A DNA stretch of 64,000 bases from Gemmatimonadaceae bacterium (GCA_030835125.1 JAUQWM010000072.1:29898-93897); one strand, 5' to 3'. Positions 25,624 to 35,774 are shown, counted from the first letter of the stretch. Translations and numbers: made by a program. Notes: generated from the letters alone by a model not told the origin.

Positions 25624-26892
25624 TCAAGGTGTGCGCGCTCTCGTCAGGCGGGCGGCAACCGTGCCCGTAGCGATGCCGGCGAGGACCCCGGACCATTCCC
25701 CAGCGCCGGGCAGGGCAATGCCGGCGACGACCGGGGCCAGGGCGAGCGTCGCGATCACCAGCGCCACCGGCCACCAGCCGGTCCAGTCCCGCCGCTCGTC
25801 AGGTAGTGACCGGGTGCCTCCCCTCGAGGCAAAGAATGCCGCGGGGACCACGAGGAGCGCGAGGAATGCGGCGTTCGCCACCCACCAGGATGCGTCGACG
25901 GCGATGTACCACGGCAGGAACAGCGTCCACGCGAGGCCGGTGGTGCGGCGCAGCGTCGCGGTCCTGACCTCGCCGTCGCCCGTCCGCGACAGCACGATCG
26001 TGCGGCGATCGCTGTGCGCCGAAAGGACGATCGGCGATGACCCGGCGGCCTCGAAGGCGCCATCGAGTCGCGCCATCACCGGACGCAATCGGAGCCGCGA
26101 TCCGCCAACGTAAGTCCGGAAGACCAGCGCGTCGCCGCGCTGTCCCATGAAGAATCCCTCTTGCAGCGGGTTCGCCGCCGCGACGATATGCGCCAGGCGC
26201 CGCGTCGGTCCCCCGTGGTCGTTGACCGTGGCCGTGACGTCCGTTGTCCGCTCGGGCTCGGCGAAGAGAAGGTGGGGGCGAAGGACATTCCCCCCGCGGA
26301 CCGCCTGGCCATTGACAACGACACCGGCGAGGACCGCGGGAAAGGAATCGAGGTGCGGTCGGTTCGCGGTCCAGAGGATCCACTGTGGATTGGGGGTCGG
26401 CGCGGGCCTGATGGCGAAGGAGGCGATGAGCAGCCCCGCGGCCGCGCTGATCCCCGAGAACCTCGCGTTCGAGCGCGCCCTTGCTCCCGTCGAGTGCAGC
26501 CAGACCGGCACGCGCAACACGAGCCACACCCCCAGCGCCGCACCAAGGGTGTTGGCGAGCAGGTCGCCGAACGAGGCGTCCCGACCCGGCACCGTGCGCC
26601 ACTGTAACGCTTCAATAACAAGCGTCGTCAGGGCGCCGACGACGATCGCGCGGCGCGGCCGTCCGAGCAGGAGGAATGCCCCCATTCCCAGCGGCACGAA
26701 CAGGAGGATATTGAGGACGAAGTCCACCCCGCCCAGCGACCCGCAGATGATGCATCCCAGCGGCAGGGCCGGGGATGCGGGCATGGGTTTGAGCGTCAAC
26801 CAGCCGATGGCCGCGAGCGCGGCGAGGAGCAGGAGTACCGCCCAGGCGCCGCGAGGGGGTACCGGTGGAAGCTCCTGATCGTCTTTTTGCAC
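25624..26892 (-). CDS. VanZ-family membrane protein with extracytoplasmic LamG-like domain
   Basis: About 422 aa. The N-terminal half has the VanZ pattern: helices around WAVLLLLAALAAIGWLTLKP, then CIICGSLGGVDFVLNILLFVPLGMG, and DASFGDLLANTLGAALGV. The middle region (about 180-340), between membrane helices, has a beta-rich composition (LLFAEPERTTDVTATV, GDALVFRTYVGGSRLRLRP) like a concanavalin/LamG sandwich, possibly glycan binding. Three C-terminal helices follow. I chose GTG at 26892; the ATG at 26991 would overlap the divergent gene. VanZ-type proteins with such insertions often sit in EPS loci. Confidence 0.75.
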   Translation of the reverse strand: MQKDDQELPPVPPRGAWAVLLLLAALAAIGWLTLKPMPASPALPLGCIICGSLGGVDFVLNILLFVPLGMGAFLLLGRPRRAIVVGALTTLVIEALQWRTVPGRDASFGDLLANTLGAALGVWLVLRVPVWLHSTGARARSNARFSGISAAAGLLIASFAIRPAPTPNPQWILWTANRPHLDSFPAVLAGVVVNGQAVRGGNVLRPHLLFAEPERTTDVTATVNDHGGPTRRLAHIVAAANPLQEGFFMGQRGDALVFRTYVGGSRLRLRPVMARLDGAFEAAGSSPIVLSAHSDRRTIVLSRTGDGEVRTATLRRTTGLAWTLFLPWYIAVDASWWVANAAFLALLVVPAAFFASRGGTRSLPDERRDWTGWWPVALVIATLALAPVVAGIALPGAGEWSGVLAGIATGTVAARLTRARTP

Positions 26893-26950
26893 GTGGGTTC
26901 GGGCGTCGTCGAGGGGCGGCGTCCGGCAACGCGGACACGCTCCCCAAGCT

Positions 26951-28489
26951 ATGTCGCTGCTGGCACCGATGCCGCCGTCGCAGGCGATCAACCGCCACCA
27001 TTCATGGTGGTGGATGGTGGCGGCATTGATGCCCCTCGCTGCCGTGGTGGCGATGAGCTGGGGGGATCCCCCGGCCTCCAGCGACGGGGACTACGCGCAG
27101 TACCTGCTGCACGCCAAGGCGCTCGCCGAGGGTCGTCCGTACTCGGACATCGGGTACATCTACACGGACATGAACCTCGTGGGACCTCGGAACCAGCCTC
27201 CGGGCTGGCCCGTTGTGCTCGCGCCTCTTGTCGCGGCGTTCGGCGTTCACTCGCCGGCCATCCGGTTGCTGGTCGTGGCGCTGCTGTGCGGATTCGCGAT
27301 CACGGCGGGGTTTTTCGCGATGCGCCGGTACGGCGCGGCCGGCGGTGTCCTGGTTGCCGCGTGGGTACCGCTGGCGCTGGAAACGGAGCGTGCCACGGGG
27401 TCGGCATTATCGGATCCGCTCTTCTGCCTGCTCGTGTGGGCCGTCCTGTTGCTGGTGGATTCGCCGGGGAGCGCGCGACGCGCCACCGTGGCGGTGCTCC
27501 TGGCGGGAGCCGCCCTTTCCGTGCGGGTCGCTGGGGTCGGCCTCGTCGGGGCGCTGGTGCTCCACGTGATCCTCCGCCGTCGTCACACGACGTGGCGGAC
27601 GATGGGTCCGGTCGTCGCCCTGGTGGCCGTCGCCGGCGTACTGGGGGTGCTGGCCGCCGACCACGTTCCGTTCCTGCAACGCTTCCTGCGCGAGATGCCG
27701 GGCCTCTCGTCCATCGATCTTGCTTTCGCGCTGACCTACAAGAACGCGTTGTCCTCGGCGACGCTGTACCCGTTCGCGTCGGACCTCGCCAACGACGCCT
27801 ACCACGTGCTGGTGGGCATCCCGCTGGCGGTGGGCATCGTCCGCTACGCGTACCTGCGGGCGGGGTCGATCGACTGGTGCTTCACGCTGGTCTACACGCT
27901 GTTGCTCCTGGCCTCGCCGGTGCGGGAGCCTCGTTATGCATGGCCGCTGACCCCGGTCATCCTCATGTGCCTCATCGAAGGGGTGTCGTGGCTGGGCAGC
28001 CGGTTCGTTCCCGCGGCGACCCGGCCGACGCTGTCCCGCCTGGCGGGGGCGGCCATGGCGGTGGTCGTCGTCGGTGCCGCCCTGCAACTCGCCCGGCGAC
28101 CGGCGCCGCACTCCCTCATGAACGACCCGGATACCCAGGCGCTCTTTTCATGGGTGCGTGAGCAGCAAGAGAGCCTTGGCATCACCATGCGGATCCTGTT
28201 CCCGAACCCCCGCGTGCTCACGCTCGAGACCGGAGCCAGCGCGATGGGGGTTCCCTTCGGCGTGGAGACCGATGTCCTCCAGGAACTGAGTGCGCACCGG
28301 ATTTCACACGTGGTGCTGCCCGCAGTGTTCAGCCGTGAATCCGAGCGCCGCCTCGCCGAGGTCATGAACACGTCCCCGGAGCGCTTTCCACGCGCGTACC
28401 AGAACGCGGGCTACGACGTCCGGCGATTCCTCATCGTTCGCGATTCGGCGGGAACCGCCCTGCCTCCGGCATCGTTCCCGTCGCAATGA
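26951..28489 (+). CDS. Polytopic membrane protein, GT39/ArnT-like glycosyltransferase suspected
   Basis: A 512-aa protein with about ten membrane helices. The first periplasmic loop carries SSDGDYAQYLLHAKALAEGRPY, whose acidic GDY/DxAQY element resembles the D/E site of dolichol- or undecaprenyl-sugar-using GT-C enzymes. The C-terminal 130 residues are soluble and mixed alpha/beta, as in PMT/ArnT relatives. It probably transfers a sugar from a polyprenyl carrier outside the inner membrane. The following flippase gene overlaps by four bases (ATGA), so the two are coupled. A proper family search is needed to fix the class. Confidence 0.7.
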   Translation: MSLLAPMPPSQAINRHHSWWWMVAALMPLAAVVAMSWGDPPASSDGDYAQYLLHAKALAEGRPYSDIGYIYTDMNLVGPRNQPPGWPVVLAPLVAAFGVHSPAIRLLVVALLCGFAITAGFFAMRRYGAAGGVLVAAWVPLALETERATGSALSDPLFCLLVWAVLLLVDSPGSARRATVAVLLAGAALSVRVAGVGLVGALVLHVILRRRHTTWRTMGPVVALVAVAGVLGVLAADHVPFLQRFLREMPGLSSIDLAFALTYKNALSSATLYPFASDLANDAYHVLVGIPLAVGIVRYAYLRAGSIDWCFTLVYTLLLLASPVREPRYAWPLTPVILMCLIEGVSWLGSRFVPAATRPTLSRLAGAAMAVVVVGAALQLARRPAPHSLMNDPDTQALFSWVREQQESLGITMRILFPNPRVLTLETGASAMGVPFGVETDVLQELSAHRISHVVLPAVFSRESERRLAEVMNTSPERFPRAYQNAGYDVRRFLIVRDSAGTALPPASFPSQ

Positions 28490-29853
28490 CGTCCAGCGGC
28501 GGGAGTTCACCGGTGACGGATGCGATCAGCATGATCCGTTCGCGGCTTTCGCGGGAACGGACCGGCGGACGCGTCGCGCGGGGAGCGCTGTCGTCGATTC
28601 TGGTGAACGGCGCCGGGGCCGCCGTGTCGTTCGCGGTGCAGGTGAGCCTCGCGAGGCTCCTGGGCGAGGAGACCTACGGCGCCTATGCACTGGCCATCGG
28701 CTGGCTCACCGTCGGCGTGATGGCCTCCAAGCTGGAGCTGGATACCACCGCGGTCAGGTTCGTCGGAGGATACGTCGCCACGGGCCGTTGGAATCTCCTC
28801 CGCGGATTCCTGCGGGGCAGCCGGAATACCGTGTTGCTCTCGTCGGTGGCGTTCGGTCTCACCGGGGCTGCGTTGCTCCGGGCATTTCCGGACGCTTTCC
28901 AGGACAAGCATCCGGCCTTCGCCGGGTCCCTGCTCGTCTGCTGCGCGCTCCTGCCCGTCGTGGCGCTCCTGATGCTGGAAGGGTCGATCCTCCAGGGTTT
29001 CCAGCAGTACGCCAAGGCGCAGCTGCCACTCAACCTGCTCCGTCCGTTCGCATTCGGCCTGACGATTGCCGCGGTCGCCGTCTTCGCGCCACGATCCCTG
29101 AGTGCCCCGGTTGCGGTCGCATCGAACCTGGTGGGCGCGTCGCTCGCCCTGGGACTGACGTGGGCGTGGCGGCGCCGGGAAACGCCGCCGGAGGTGCGCG
29201 CCGCTGCTCCGGTGTACGACGTGCGCGTGTGGGCTCGGACCGCGTACCCGCTGTTTGCCGTCTCGCTGGCCCAATTGGTGATCTCACACCAGTCCGACGT
29301 CATCGTCGTCGGCCAGCTGCTCGATACACGACAGGTCGCCTACTACAGCGCCGCGTCGCAACTGACCGTTCCGCTGGTGCTCGCCGCCTCTTCGGTCACG
29401 TTCGTTGCCCAGCCGATGATCGCGGACATCTACGCCCGGGGCGACATCGTGCGCCTCCAGTCGCTGATCCGGGCGGTGACCTGGGCATCGTTCGGCGTGG
29501 CGGTGCCCGCCGCGCTGGTGCTCATCGTCGGCGGACCGTGGCTCCTCCGGATCTATGGGGAGAGCTACGTGGCCGGGCATTCCGTCCTCGTCGTGCTCAC
29601 GCTGGCGCAGCTGGTCGTCGGGGTGGTCGGAGCCCTGGCGGGCTTCCTGTTGACGATGACGGCGCACGAGCGCGAGGCCGCGTGGATCATCGGGCTCAGC
29701 GCCGTCTTCAACATCGTGCTGGCGCTGATCCTGACTCCCCGAATGGGGGCCGTCGGCACCGCGCTGGCGACGCTGGTCGCGTCAGTGGTCCGGGCCGCGT
29801 CGCTCAGCGTCTACGTGCGCCGCACCATGGGCCTGCGGCTGCCCGCCTTCTGA
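28486..29853 (+). CDS. Oligosaccharide flippase (Wzx/PST family)
   Basis: A 455-aa, about 12-14 helix transporter of the MOP/PST superfamily. The start GALSSILVNGAGAAVSFAVQVSLARLLGEETYGAYALA is the standard first-helix signature (RxLG-xxxYG). The C-terminal half has VVGVVGALAGFLLTMTAHEREA, also typical. It would flip undecaprenyl-linked EPS repeat units to the periplasm. The gene is translationally coupled to the GT-C-like gene before it. The stop (TGA) abuts the stop of the convergent deacetylase gene as TGATCA, with no spacer. Confidence 0.9.
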   Translation: MTSSGGSSPVTDAISMIRSRLSRERTGGRVARGALSSILVNGAGAAVSFAVQVSLARLLGEETYGAYALAIGWLTVGVMASKLELDTTAVRFVGGYVATGRWNLLRGFLRGSRNTVLLSSVAFGLTGAALLRAFPDAFQDKHPAFAGSLLVCCALLPVVALLMLEGSILQGFQQYAKAQLPLNLLRPFAFGLTIAAVAVFAPRSLSAPVAVASNLVGASLALGLTWAWRRRETPPEVRAAAPVYDVRVWARTAYPLFAVSLAQLVISHQSDVIVVGQLLDTRQVAYYSAASQLTVPLVLAASSVTFVAQPMIADIYARGDIVRLQSLIRAVTWASFGVAVPAALVLIVGGPWLLRIYGESYVAGHSVLVVLTLAQLVVGVVGALAGFLLTMTAHEREAAWIIGLSAVFNIVLALILTPRMGAVGTALATLVASVVRAASLSVYVRRTMGLRLPAF

Positions 29854-30999
29854 TCAGTCGTACACGGCGGCGGGACGATACCGCCTCCGTCTCGGCACCC
29901 GCGGCAGGAGCGCGCCGGCCCCCGTCAGCCATGCCTCGAATTCGAGCCGCGTCAGGCGCCACGAGTCCACAAGCCGGGGCAGCAGGAGCGGGTCCGTCGA
30001 CGATTCGGCGAGGCCCGGGTCGCAGGTCACCGCGGACCGGATACCGAGGTCCCGGAGCCACGGCAGGAAGCGAGGATCCGTCACGCCGCTCGGGTAGCAG
30101 AACGCATCGAGCTCGGCTCCCGGGCACCAGGCCCCCAGCGCCGACCGGTTGTCGCCGATCTCGCGCCTGAACGCCTCCCCGTTAAGGGGGACCTTGTGTC
30201 GATGGGTGTGCAGCTGGACGTCGATCAGGGGGCGCGGAAGGGTGGCGATCTCCGTGGGCGACATGATGCGCAGCCGCTGCTCAGTCACGAACGCGTCGAA
30301 GTCGACGCCGACGCGTTCGGCGAGCAGGCGAAGACACGCTGTCTCGACCGCTGTCCCGCCGCCGCGTGAGGCAGCGTACTGCCCGATGGCCTCGACCACG
30401 GCGTCGCGCTGGTCCAGCGTTCCGAGGTCGAGGGCTCCGCCGCCGGCGACGAGGCCTGCGCCGTCAATCTGCCGGTCGCGGCCGGCCCAGGTGAGGTAGC
30501 GACACGCCATCCGGAAGACGGGCACTTCCTTTGCGGCGTAGTACGACGTGACATAGACCGTTGCCGGAAACCCGAACTCACGAAGCAGGGGCACGCCGGC
30601 AGCCAGGAAGTCGTGCGTGCCGTCGTCGAAGGTCAGCGCGACCGCGCGCGGCGGCAGCGTTCCGGTCGCGAGTCGGGCGACCGCGTCGCGCAACGGGATG
30701 ACGTTGTAGCCGCCGTCCCTCAGCATCGTGAACCGTTCCCGCATGGCGGGAACAGGCATGTACAGCTCTGGACTCCACTCGGCCTCGTCGGTCAGCGCGA
30801 TGCCGTGGTAGGCGAGGATGAGCAGCCTCCGGCTGCGCCAGCGGCTCTCACGCAGCGCGTCGAGCACGCCCGTCCGCTTGGCGGTGCGCAGCATGGTCAA
30901 CTTGGCGGACTTCAGCCCCGGGCGCGGCGGAAGGCTGAAGAGGACGCGCGCTCCGCCGTCGGAGTGACCGTTCGCGGACCAGCCCTCGGTGGAGGTCAC
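29854..30999 (-). CDS. Polysaccharide deacetylase (NodB-type)
   Basis: A 381-aa carbohydrate esterase family 4-like protein. Motif 1 is VALTFDDGTHDF (metal Asp), motif 2 the HTHRH pair, and a later FCYPSG is the third motif, in order. There is no signal peptide (the N-terminus is basic: KLTMLRTAKRTG), so it may act on cytosolic or lipid-linked glycans. It would remove N- or O-acetyl groups. I chose GTG at 30999 because GAGG lies 5 bases upstream and the next gene stops 31 bp further on; the frame is open up to 31071. It is downstream of the epimerase on the same strand. Confidence 0.87.
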   Translation of the reverse strand: MTSTEGWSANGHSDGGARVLFSLPPRPGLKSAKLTMLRTAKRTGVLDALRESRWRSRRLLILAYHGIALTDEAEWSPELYMPVPAMRERFTMLRDGGYNVIPLRDAVARLATGTLPPRAVALTFDDGTHDFLAAGVPLLREFGFPATVYVTSYYAAKEVPVFRMACRYLTWAGRDRQIDGAGLVAGGGALDLGTLDQRDAVVEAIGQYAASRGGGTAVETACLRLLAERVGVDFDAFVTEQRLRIMSPTEIATLPRPLIDVQLHTHRHKVPLNGEAFRREIGDNRSALGAWCPGAELDAFCYPSGVTDPRFLPWLRDLGIRSAVTCDPGLAESSTDPLLLPRLVDSWRLTRLEFEAWLTGAGALLPRVPRRRRYRPAAVYD

Positions 31000-31030
31000 G
31001 TGTGCCTCATGTCGCTGCCGAACCCGCCGA

Positions 31031-32005
31031 TCACGACCCCGCGGCGGCCATGACGGCCCCCGGATTCGCACTGTACCATGTCCAGAGGTGCGCGAGGCCG
31101 GCCCTCACGCTGACCCGGGGCACGTAGCCCAGCACCATCGCGGCACGGTCCATTCCGGCCTGCGAGTCGCGCACATCGCCCGGTCGGTCAGTCCCGTGGT
31201 CCACAGCGATTGGTCGACCGCTCACCTCTTCGACCATGCGCACCAGGTCGAGCAGGGACGTCCGCGAGCCGGCGCCAACGTTCACGGCGTGCCCGCTGAC
31301 CCGACTCGCGATCCCCTCACCGGCCAGGAGGTTCGCGTCCACCACGTTGTCGACGTAGGTGAAGTCGCGCGTCTGCCCTCCGTCGCCGAAGATCGTGACG
31401 GGCGTCTCGGTCAACGCCGCGCGAAACAGCAGCGGGATGATCGCGGCGTAGGGTCCGTTCGGGTCCTGGCGAGGGCCAAACACATTGAAGTAGCGGAGCG
31501 CCACGCCTTCCATCAGGCCAGCGCGCGCGTAGGCCAGCGTATACAACTCTCCCGACAACTTCGCTGCGGCGTAGGGCGAACGGGGCAGCGGTTCCGCGCT
31601 TTCGACCTTCGGCAGGACGGCCGTGTCGCCGTATGCCGAACTCGAACTGGAGTAGACGAACCGGCGCACGCCGGCGGCGCGCCCGGCTTCGAGGAGGTTC
31701 AGCGTGCCGTTGACATTGGTGTTGTGAGTCCCCAACGGATCCGCCATGGACCGGGGGACGCTTGGCAGGGCCGCGACATGGTAGACGACGTCGCGGCCTT
31801 CGGTCGCGCGGGCGCACGCGGCGAAGTCGCAGATGTCGGCCTCGATAAACTCGACCTGGTCGATGACCCCGGCGAGGTTGTGCCGGAAGCCCGTCACCAG
31901 GTTGTCGATGACCCGGACCTCATGTCCGCGGTCGAGCAGCCGCCTGACGAGGTGCGATCCGATGAAACCGGCACCACCCGTCACCAGGACTCGGGTTCGA
32001 TTCAT
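31031..32005 (-). CDS. NAD-dependent nucleotide-sugar epimerase (GalE/WbpP-like)
   Basis: A 324-aa extended short-chain dehydrogenase with RVLVTGGAGFIGSHLVRRLLD at the N-terminus, the YSSSSSAYGD serine strand and the YAAAK catalytic tetrad element (SPYAAAKLSGE). It also has FNVFGPRQDP, characteristic of UDP-glucose/UDP-GlcNAc 4-epimerases. The length fits the family. I chose ATG at 32005 to place the Rossmann motif at the start. Within the EPS locus it probably interconverts UDP-Glc/GlcNAc and UDP-Gal/GalNAc, or the corresponding uronates. Confidence 0.88.
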   Translation of the reverse strand: MNRTRVLVTGGAGFIGSHLVRRLLDRGHEVRVIDNLVTGFRHNLAGVIDQVEFIEADICDFAACARATEGRDVVYHVAALPSVPRSMADPLGTHNTNVNGTLNLLEAGRAAGVRRFVYSSSSSAYGDTAVLPKVESAEPLPRSPYAAAKLSGELYTLAYARAGLMEGVALRYFNVFGPRQDPNGPYAAIIPLLFRAALTETPVTIFGDGGQTRDFTYVDNVVDANLLAGEGIASRVSGHAVNVGAGSRTSLLDLVRMVEEVSGRPIAVDHGTDRPGDVRDSQAGMDRAAMVLGYVPRVSVRAGLAHLWTWYSANPGAVMAAAGS

Positions 32006-32225
32006 GTCGTGAATGCGCGTGGGCACATGCCGGGAATGGCAGGCAAACTCCCGTGGTCCCGCCCCGGGGGCCACGCGGAGGCGCCTGCGTCGAAGTCAAA
32101 TGTCACTGCAGCAACGAGTTCTATCCGCTCCGTGAAGACGCCTGCCGGCACTCCGCGGCAACCAGTGGAGCGGGCTGGCGACCCGTGGTGGGAGTGGTGC
32201 GCGGTCCATACGTTGCCACGGGACC

Positions 32226-33425
32226 ATGGTCATCGTAACCCAAGGCATGCCAACCGCCAACAACGCCGAGGGCGACTCCCGGGCAGCTACCGACCAGGCT
32301 GAACACCCCCCAGCCAGCGGGACCGTTGACGCTCGCCCGGTCCGGGTGTGCCTGGTGGGACCATCGCTCGATATCCTCGGCGGTCAGGCCGTCCAGCTCA
32401 GCCGGCTGCTCGACCAGTTGCGCCGGACGCCGGGGATCGAGGTCGGGTTCATTCCCATGAATCCGCGGCTTCCGGGACCGCTCCGGCTCCTGCAGCGGGT
32501 GAAATACGTCCGGACCGTGACCACGTCGCTGGCGTACCTTGTCTCGCTGTTGCGCCAGGTCCCGCGCTACGACGTCGTTCACGCGTTCTCCCCCTCCTAT
32601 TGGGCGTTCCTGCTCGGGCCCGTCCCGGCGATGGTCGTCGCCCGGCTCTATCGGCGTGGCAGCCTGCTCAATTACCACAGCGGCGAAGCCGCGGATCACC
32701 TGGCGAACTGGCGCACGGCCGTGCCGCTGGCGCGCCTGGCCGATCGCATCGTGGTTCCGTCGGGTTACCTGCAGGACGTGTTCGCGACCTTCGGGCTGCC
32801 GGCGGAAGCCATCCACAACTTCGTCGATGCGCACGCGATTCCCCATCGGGTGCGGTCCGTACCCCGTCCACGGTTCCTCAGCAATCGCAACCTGGAACCG
32901 ATGTACAATGTCGCCGGCTGTATACACGCCTTTGCGCAGGTCCAGGCGGTGGAGCCGGGGGCCAGCCTCGTCATCGCCGGGTTCGGGAGCGAACGCGCCC
33001 GGCTCGAGGGGCTGGTTGCGGAACTCGGGCTTTCCAACGTCCGGTTCGCGGGCCGAGTGCCGCCTGACGAGATGGGCCGGTTGCTCGACGAGGCCGACGT
33101 GCTGCTGAACGCGCCGGACATCGACAACATGCCGCTGTCGCTGATCGAGGCCCAGGCGGCGGGCCTGCCGATCGTGAGCACCAGCACCGGCGGCATCCCC
33201 TGGATCGTGAAGGAGGGAGAGACCGGGTTGCTGGCGCCGCCGGGAGACACTGCTGCGTTAGGTGCTGCGGCGCTGCGCATGCTGCGGGAACCTGGACTCG
33301 CGGAACGCCTCTCGGTGGCAGGACGCGCGTCGTGCCTCGAGCGGTTCACGTGGCCTGTCGTGCAGGCCCGGTGGGTACGCACGTACCGGGAGCTGGCAGC
33401 GCGGCGCTGGGCGGCGTCGCCATGA
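32226..33425 (+). CDS. Family 4 glycosyltransferase
   Basis: A 399-aa GT-B glycosyltransferase with glycine-rich VGPSLDILGGQAVQLSRLL near residue 45. The donor-domain motif NAPDIDNMPLSLIEAQAAGLPIVSTSTGGI is followed by a VKEGETGLLAPPGD loop. The first 37 residues are disordered (rich in Ala/Pro) and the start may be the ATG at 32247. It opens the plus-strand operon GT4, heparinase, AlgD-like dehydrogenase, methyltransferase, GT4, beta-helix protein, sulfotransferase. The heparinase gene starts inside its stop (ATGA). Confidence 0.88.
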   Translation: MVIVTQGMPTANNAEGDSRAATDQAEHPPASGTVDARPVRVCLVGPSLDILGGQAVQLSRLLDQLRRTPGIEVGFIPMNPRLPGPLRLLQRVKYVRTVTTSLAYLVSLLRQVPRYDVVHAFSPSYWAFLLGPVPAMVVARLYRRGSLLNYHSGEAADHLANWRTAVPLARLADRIVVPSGYLQDVFATFGLPAEAIHNFVDAHAIPHRVRSVPRPRFLSNRNLEPMYNVAGCIHAFAQVQAVEPGASLVIAGFGSERARLEGLVAELGLSNVRFAGRVPPDEMGRLLDEADVLLNAPDIDNMPLSLIEAQAAGLPIVSTSTGGIPWIVKEGETGLLAPPGDTAALGAAALRMLREPGLAERLSVAGRASCLERFTWPVVQARWVRTYRELAARRWAASP

Positions 33426-35725
33426 GCCTGTCCGTGCTCAGGCGGTTTCGGGCGACCTCCCCGGAGGAACTCCGGGAGCGCGCGGGTCAGGGGATCGCGA
33501 GATGGCTCGAGCGGCTCGGGGCCGGCAATACCAGCCGGGCTGGCGGCGACCGCCTCGAGGCGCTGGTTACCGAGCCGGACGGACCGGTCGTGCGCGGGCC
33601 GTTCTTCGCCTGCATCGACGACAAGGGTGCGACGCTGGGTGCCTTGCGTGCCGTGGACCCGGAGTTCGAGACGCGACTGTGCGCACGCGCCCGGCGAGTG
33701 GCGTCAGGCAGGTTTGACCTGCTGGCCCACCGCGACCTCACGTTTGGCGATCCGATCGACTGGAGGCTGGAGCCTGTCTCGGGGGTGCGATCGCCGGATG
33801 TCCATTGGAGCAGGGTTGCATTCATGGACCCTGCCGTCGTCGGGGACCACAAGCTTGTCTGGGAACTGGCGCGGCACCAGGGACTGGTCACGCTGGCCCA
33901 GGCCTGGTGGTGCACCGGCGATCCCGCCTATGCCGGCGCACTGGTCGGGCTCCTCGAGGGATGGCTTGCCGCCAACCCGCCGAAGCGTGGCGTCCACTGG
34001 GTGAGCAGCCTCGAGCTGTCCTTTCGCTCGATCGCGTGGCTCTGGATGCTCGCGCTCGCAGAGGAGGTGTTGCCGCCTGCGCTGCGCCGACGTGTGCTGG
34101 CCCACCTGGTCGCATGCGGTCGCCATATCGAGCGGTACCTGTCGACCTGGTTCAGTCCGAATACGCACCTGACCGGTGAGGCACTCGGGCTGTTCGCGCT
34201 CGGGACCGTGCTGCCCCAGTGCCATGACGCTGCGCGCTGGCGCGACCGTGGCGCCGGCATCCTCCTCGAGTGGCTACCGCGACACGTGCGGGCAGATGGG
34301 TCGTACGTTGAGCAATCGACGTGGTACCATCGCTACACGACCGACTTCTACCTCCATTTCCTCATCCTTGCGGGACGCGCTGGCCGGGACGTTCGCCCGG
34401 TGGTGGAGAGTCCCCTGCAAAACCTGCTCGAGGTCCTCGCGTGGATCAGCAGACCCGATGGGACGATGCCGATGGTCGGCGACGACGACGGTGGTCGGCT
34501 GTTGTTCCTGGACGAGCGCACCGCGCACGACACACAAACCCCCCTGGCGATCGGCGCTGCCTTGTTCGGGCGTCCTGATCTGAAGTGGGTCGCTGGCGCG
34601 CCAACGCCGGAGCTGGTCTGGCTCCTGGGTCCCGAGGGCCTGGCCAGGTTCGAGCGGACCGGGACGGCGATTCCCGCGGCATCAGCACGCGCCTTTGTGG
34701 ATGGAGGAATCCACGTCCTGCGGTCCGGCTGGGACGCCGCAGCCAGCATGGTTGTGGTCGATGCCGGGCCTCACGGCTTCCTCAACGGCGGCCACGCGCA
34801 TGCTGATGCCTTGTCCATCGACCTGACGGCGCGCGGCCAGCCGGTGTTCGTGGACCCGGGGACGTTCACCTACACCACCTCGCCGGAATGGCGCGACCGT
34901 TTCCGGCTCACGGCGTCGCATTCGGCCGTCACGATCGACGGATGCGGATCGGCCACTCCGGACGGTGCGTTTCATTGGCGCAGCCGGGCCAACGCACGGC
35001 AGGAGGCGTGGTTCGACAGCGGGTCGGTCGTGCTGTTTCAGGGGAGCCACGACGGCTTTGAGCGCCTGCGTCCAACCGTGCGGTACCGGCGCAGCATCGT
35101 GCTCGTTCGCCCCGATACGTGGCTGTTCCGTGACGAGATGCAATCCGAGGGAGACCATGAACTCGCGGTGCACTGGCAGTGCGCCCCCGACATCGTCGCT
35201 GAGGTTACCGCTGGCGGGGTCGTCCTCCTGCGGGGCGGGGCGGAGGTGCTAACCATGCGCGTCGCGGAGGCCGGCGGGACGTGGTCCCTCTCCCGGGAAT
35301 GGGCGTCAGGCACCTATGGAGCACGCGAACCCGCCACGCACGTCAGGTATGTTCGGCGTGAGGCGGGACCGCAGTCGGTTACCACGCTGCTTTGCCGCGG
35401 TCCGGGCAGTTGCCGGACTGGCCAGGCGGAAGGTCACGGGATCCCGCCGGCGCTCGCGCGCGCCGGATCCACGACTGGCCTGCTGCTGACCGGATGGAGC
35501 GCGCAGCCCCCGTGGCTGGAAACGGATGCCAACCTGAGCTGGCTGCAGGTCGAGGACGGCCGGGCGGAACTCACCGTTGCCGGGGCAACGCGACTGGCCG
35601 TGCAGGGAAGGGACTTCATTGGCGGCGTCGGGCAGGGGAGCGGCCTCGTCGTGGAGGTCCCGCTCGAGCTCGCGGAGCGTGTCGTTGCCGCGATCGCCGC
35701 GGGCGGTTCCCTTGGAACCGCCTGA
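33422..35725 (+). CDS. Heparinase II/III family polysaccharide lyase
   Basis: A 767-aa protein with an N-terminal alpha/alpha toroid (about 120-400; includes WYHRYTTDFYLHFLILAGRAG) and a C-terminal beta-sandwich. The family-conserved stretch HGFLNGGHAHADALSIDL precedes PVFVDPGTFTY. Families PL12/PL15/PL17-type lyases cleave uronate-containing glycans by beta-elimination; many homologues occur in EPS biosynthesis operons, where they may trim or release chains. No signal peptide is visible (a neutral N-terminus, MSLSVLRRFRATS), so its location is unclear. It is next to an AlgD-type dehydrogenase, fitting a uronate substrate. Confidence 0.88.
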   Translation: MSLSVLRRFRATSPEELRERAGQGIARWLERLGAGNTSRAGGDRLEALVTEPDGPVVRGPFFACIDDKGATLGALRAVDPEFETRLCARARRVASGRFDLLAHRDLTFGDPIDWRLEPVSGVRSPDVHWSRVAFMDPAVVGDHKLVWELARHQGLVTLAQAWWCTGDPAYAGALVGLLEGWLAANPPKRGVHWVSSLELSFRSIAWLWMLALAEEVLPPALRRRVLAHLVACGRHIERYLSTWFSPNTHLTGEALGLFALGTVLPQCHDAARWRDRGAGILLEWLPRHVRADGSYVEQSTWYHRYTTDFYLHFLILAGRAGRDVRPVVESPLQNLLEVLAWISRPDGTMPMVGDDDGGRLLFLDERTAHDTQTPLAIGAALFGRPDLKWVAGAPTPELVWLLGPEGLARFERTGTAIPAASARAFVDGGIHVLRSGWDAAASMVVVDAGPHGFLNGGHAHADALSIDLTARGQPVFVDPGTFTYTTSPEWRDRFRLTASHSAVTIDGCGSATPDGAFHWRSRANARQEAWFDSGSVVLFQGSHDGFERLRPTVRYRRSIVLVRPDTWLFRDEMQSEGDHELAVHWQCAPDIVAEVTAGGVVLLRGGAEVLTMRVAEAGGTWSLSREWASGTYGAREPATHVRYVRREAGPQSVTTLLCRGPGSCRTGQAEGHGIPPALARAGSTTGLLLTGWSAQPPWLETDANLSWLQVEDGRAELTVAGATRLAVQGRDFIGGVGQGSGLVVEVPLELAERVVAAIAAGGSLGTA

Positions 35726-35774
35726 TCGTCATGATGTTGCAGCAAATTCCGGCACGCTCACATTGAGTCAACTC

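Noticed and set aside
26892..26951. Start of the VanZ-like gene at 26991
   Set aside because: It would overlap the divergent membrane gene by 41 bases; the added residues carry no domain feature.
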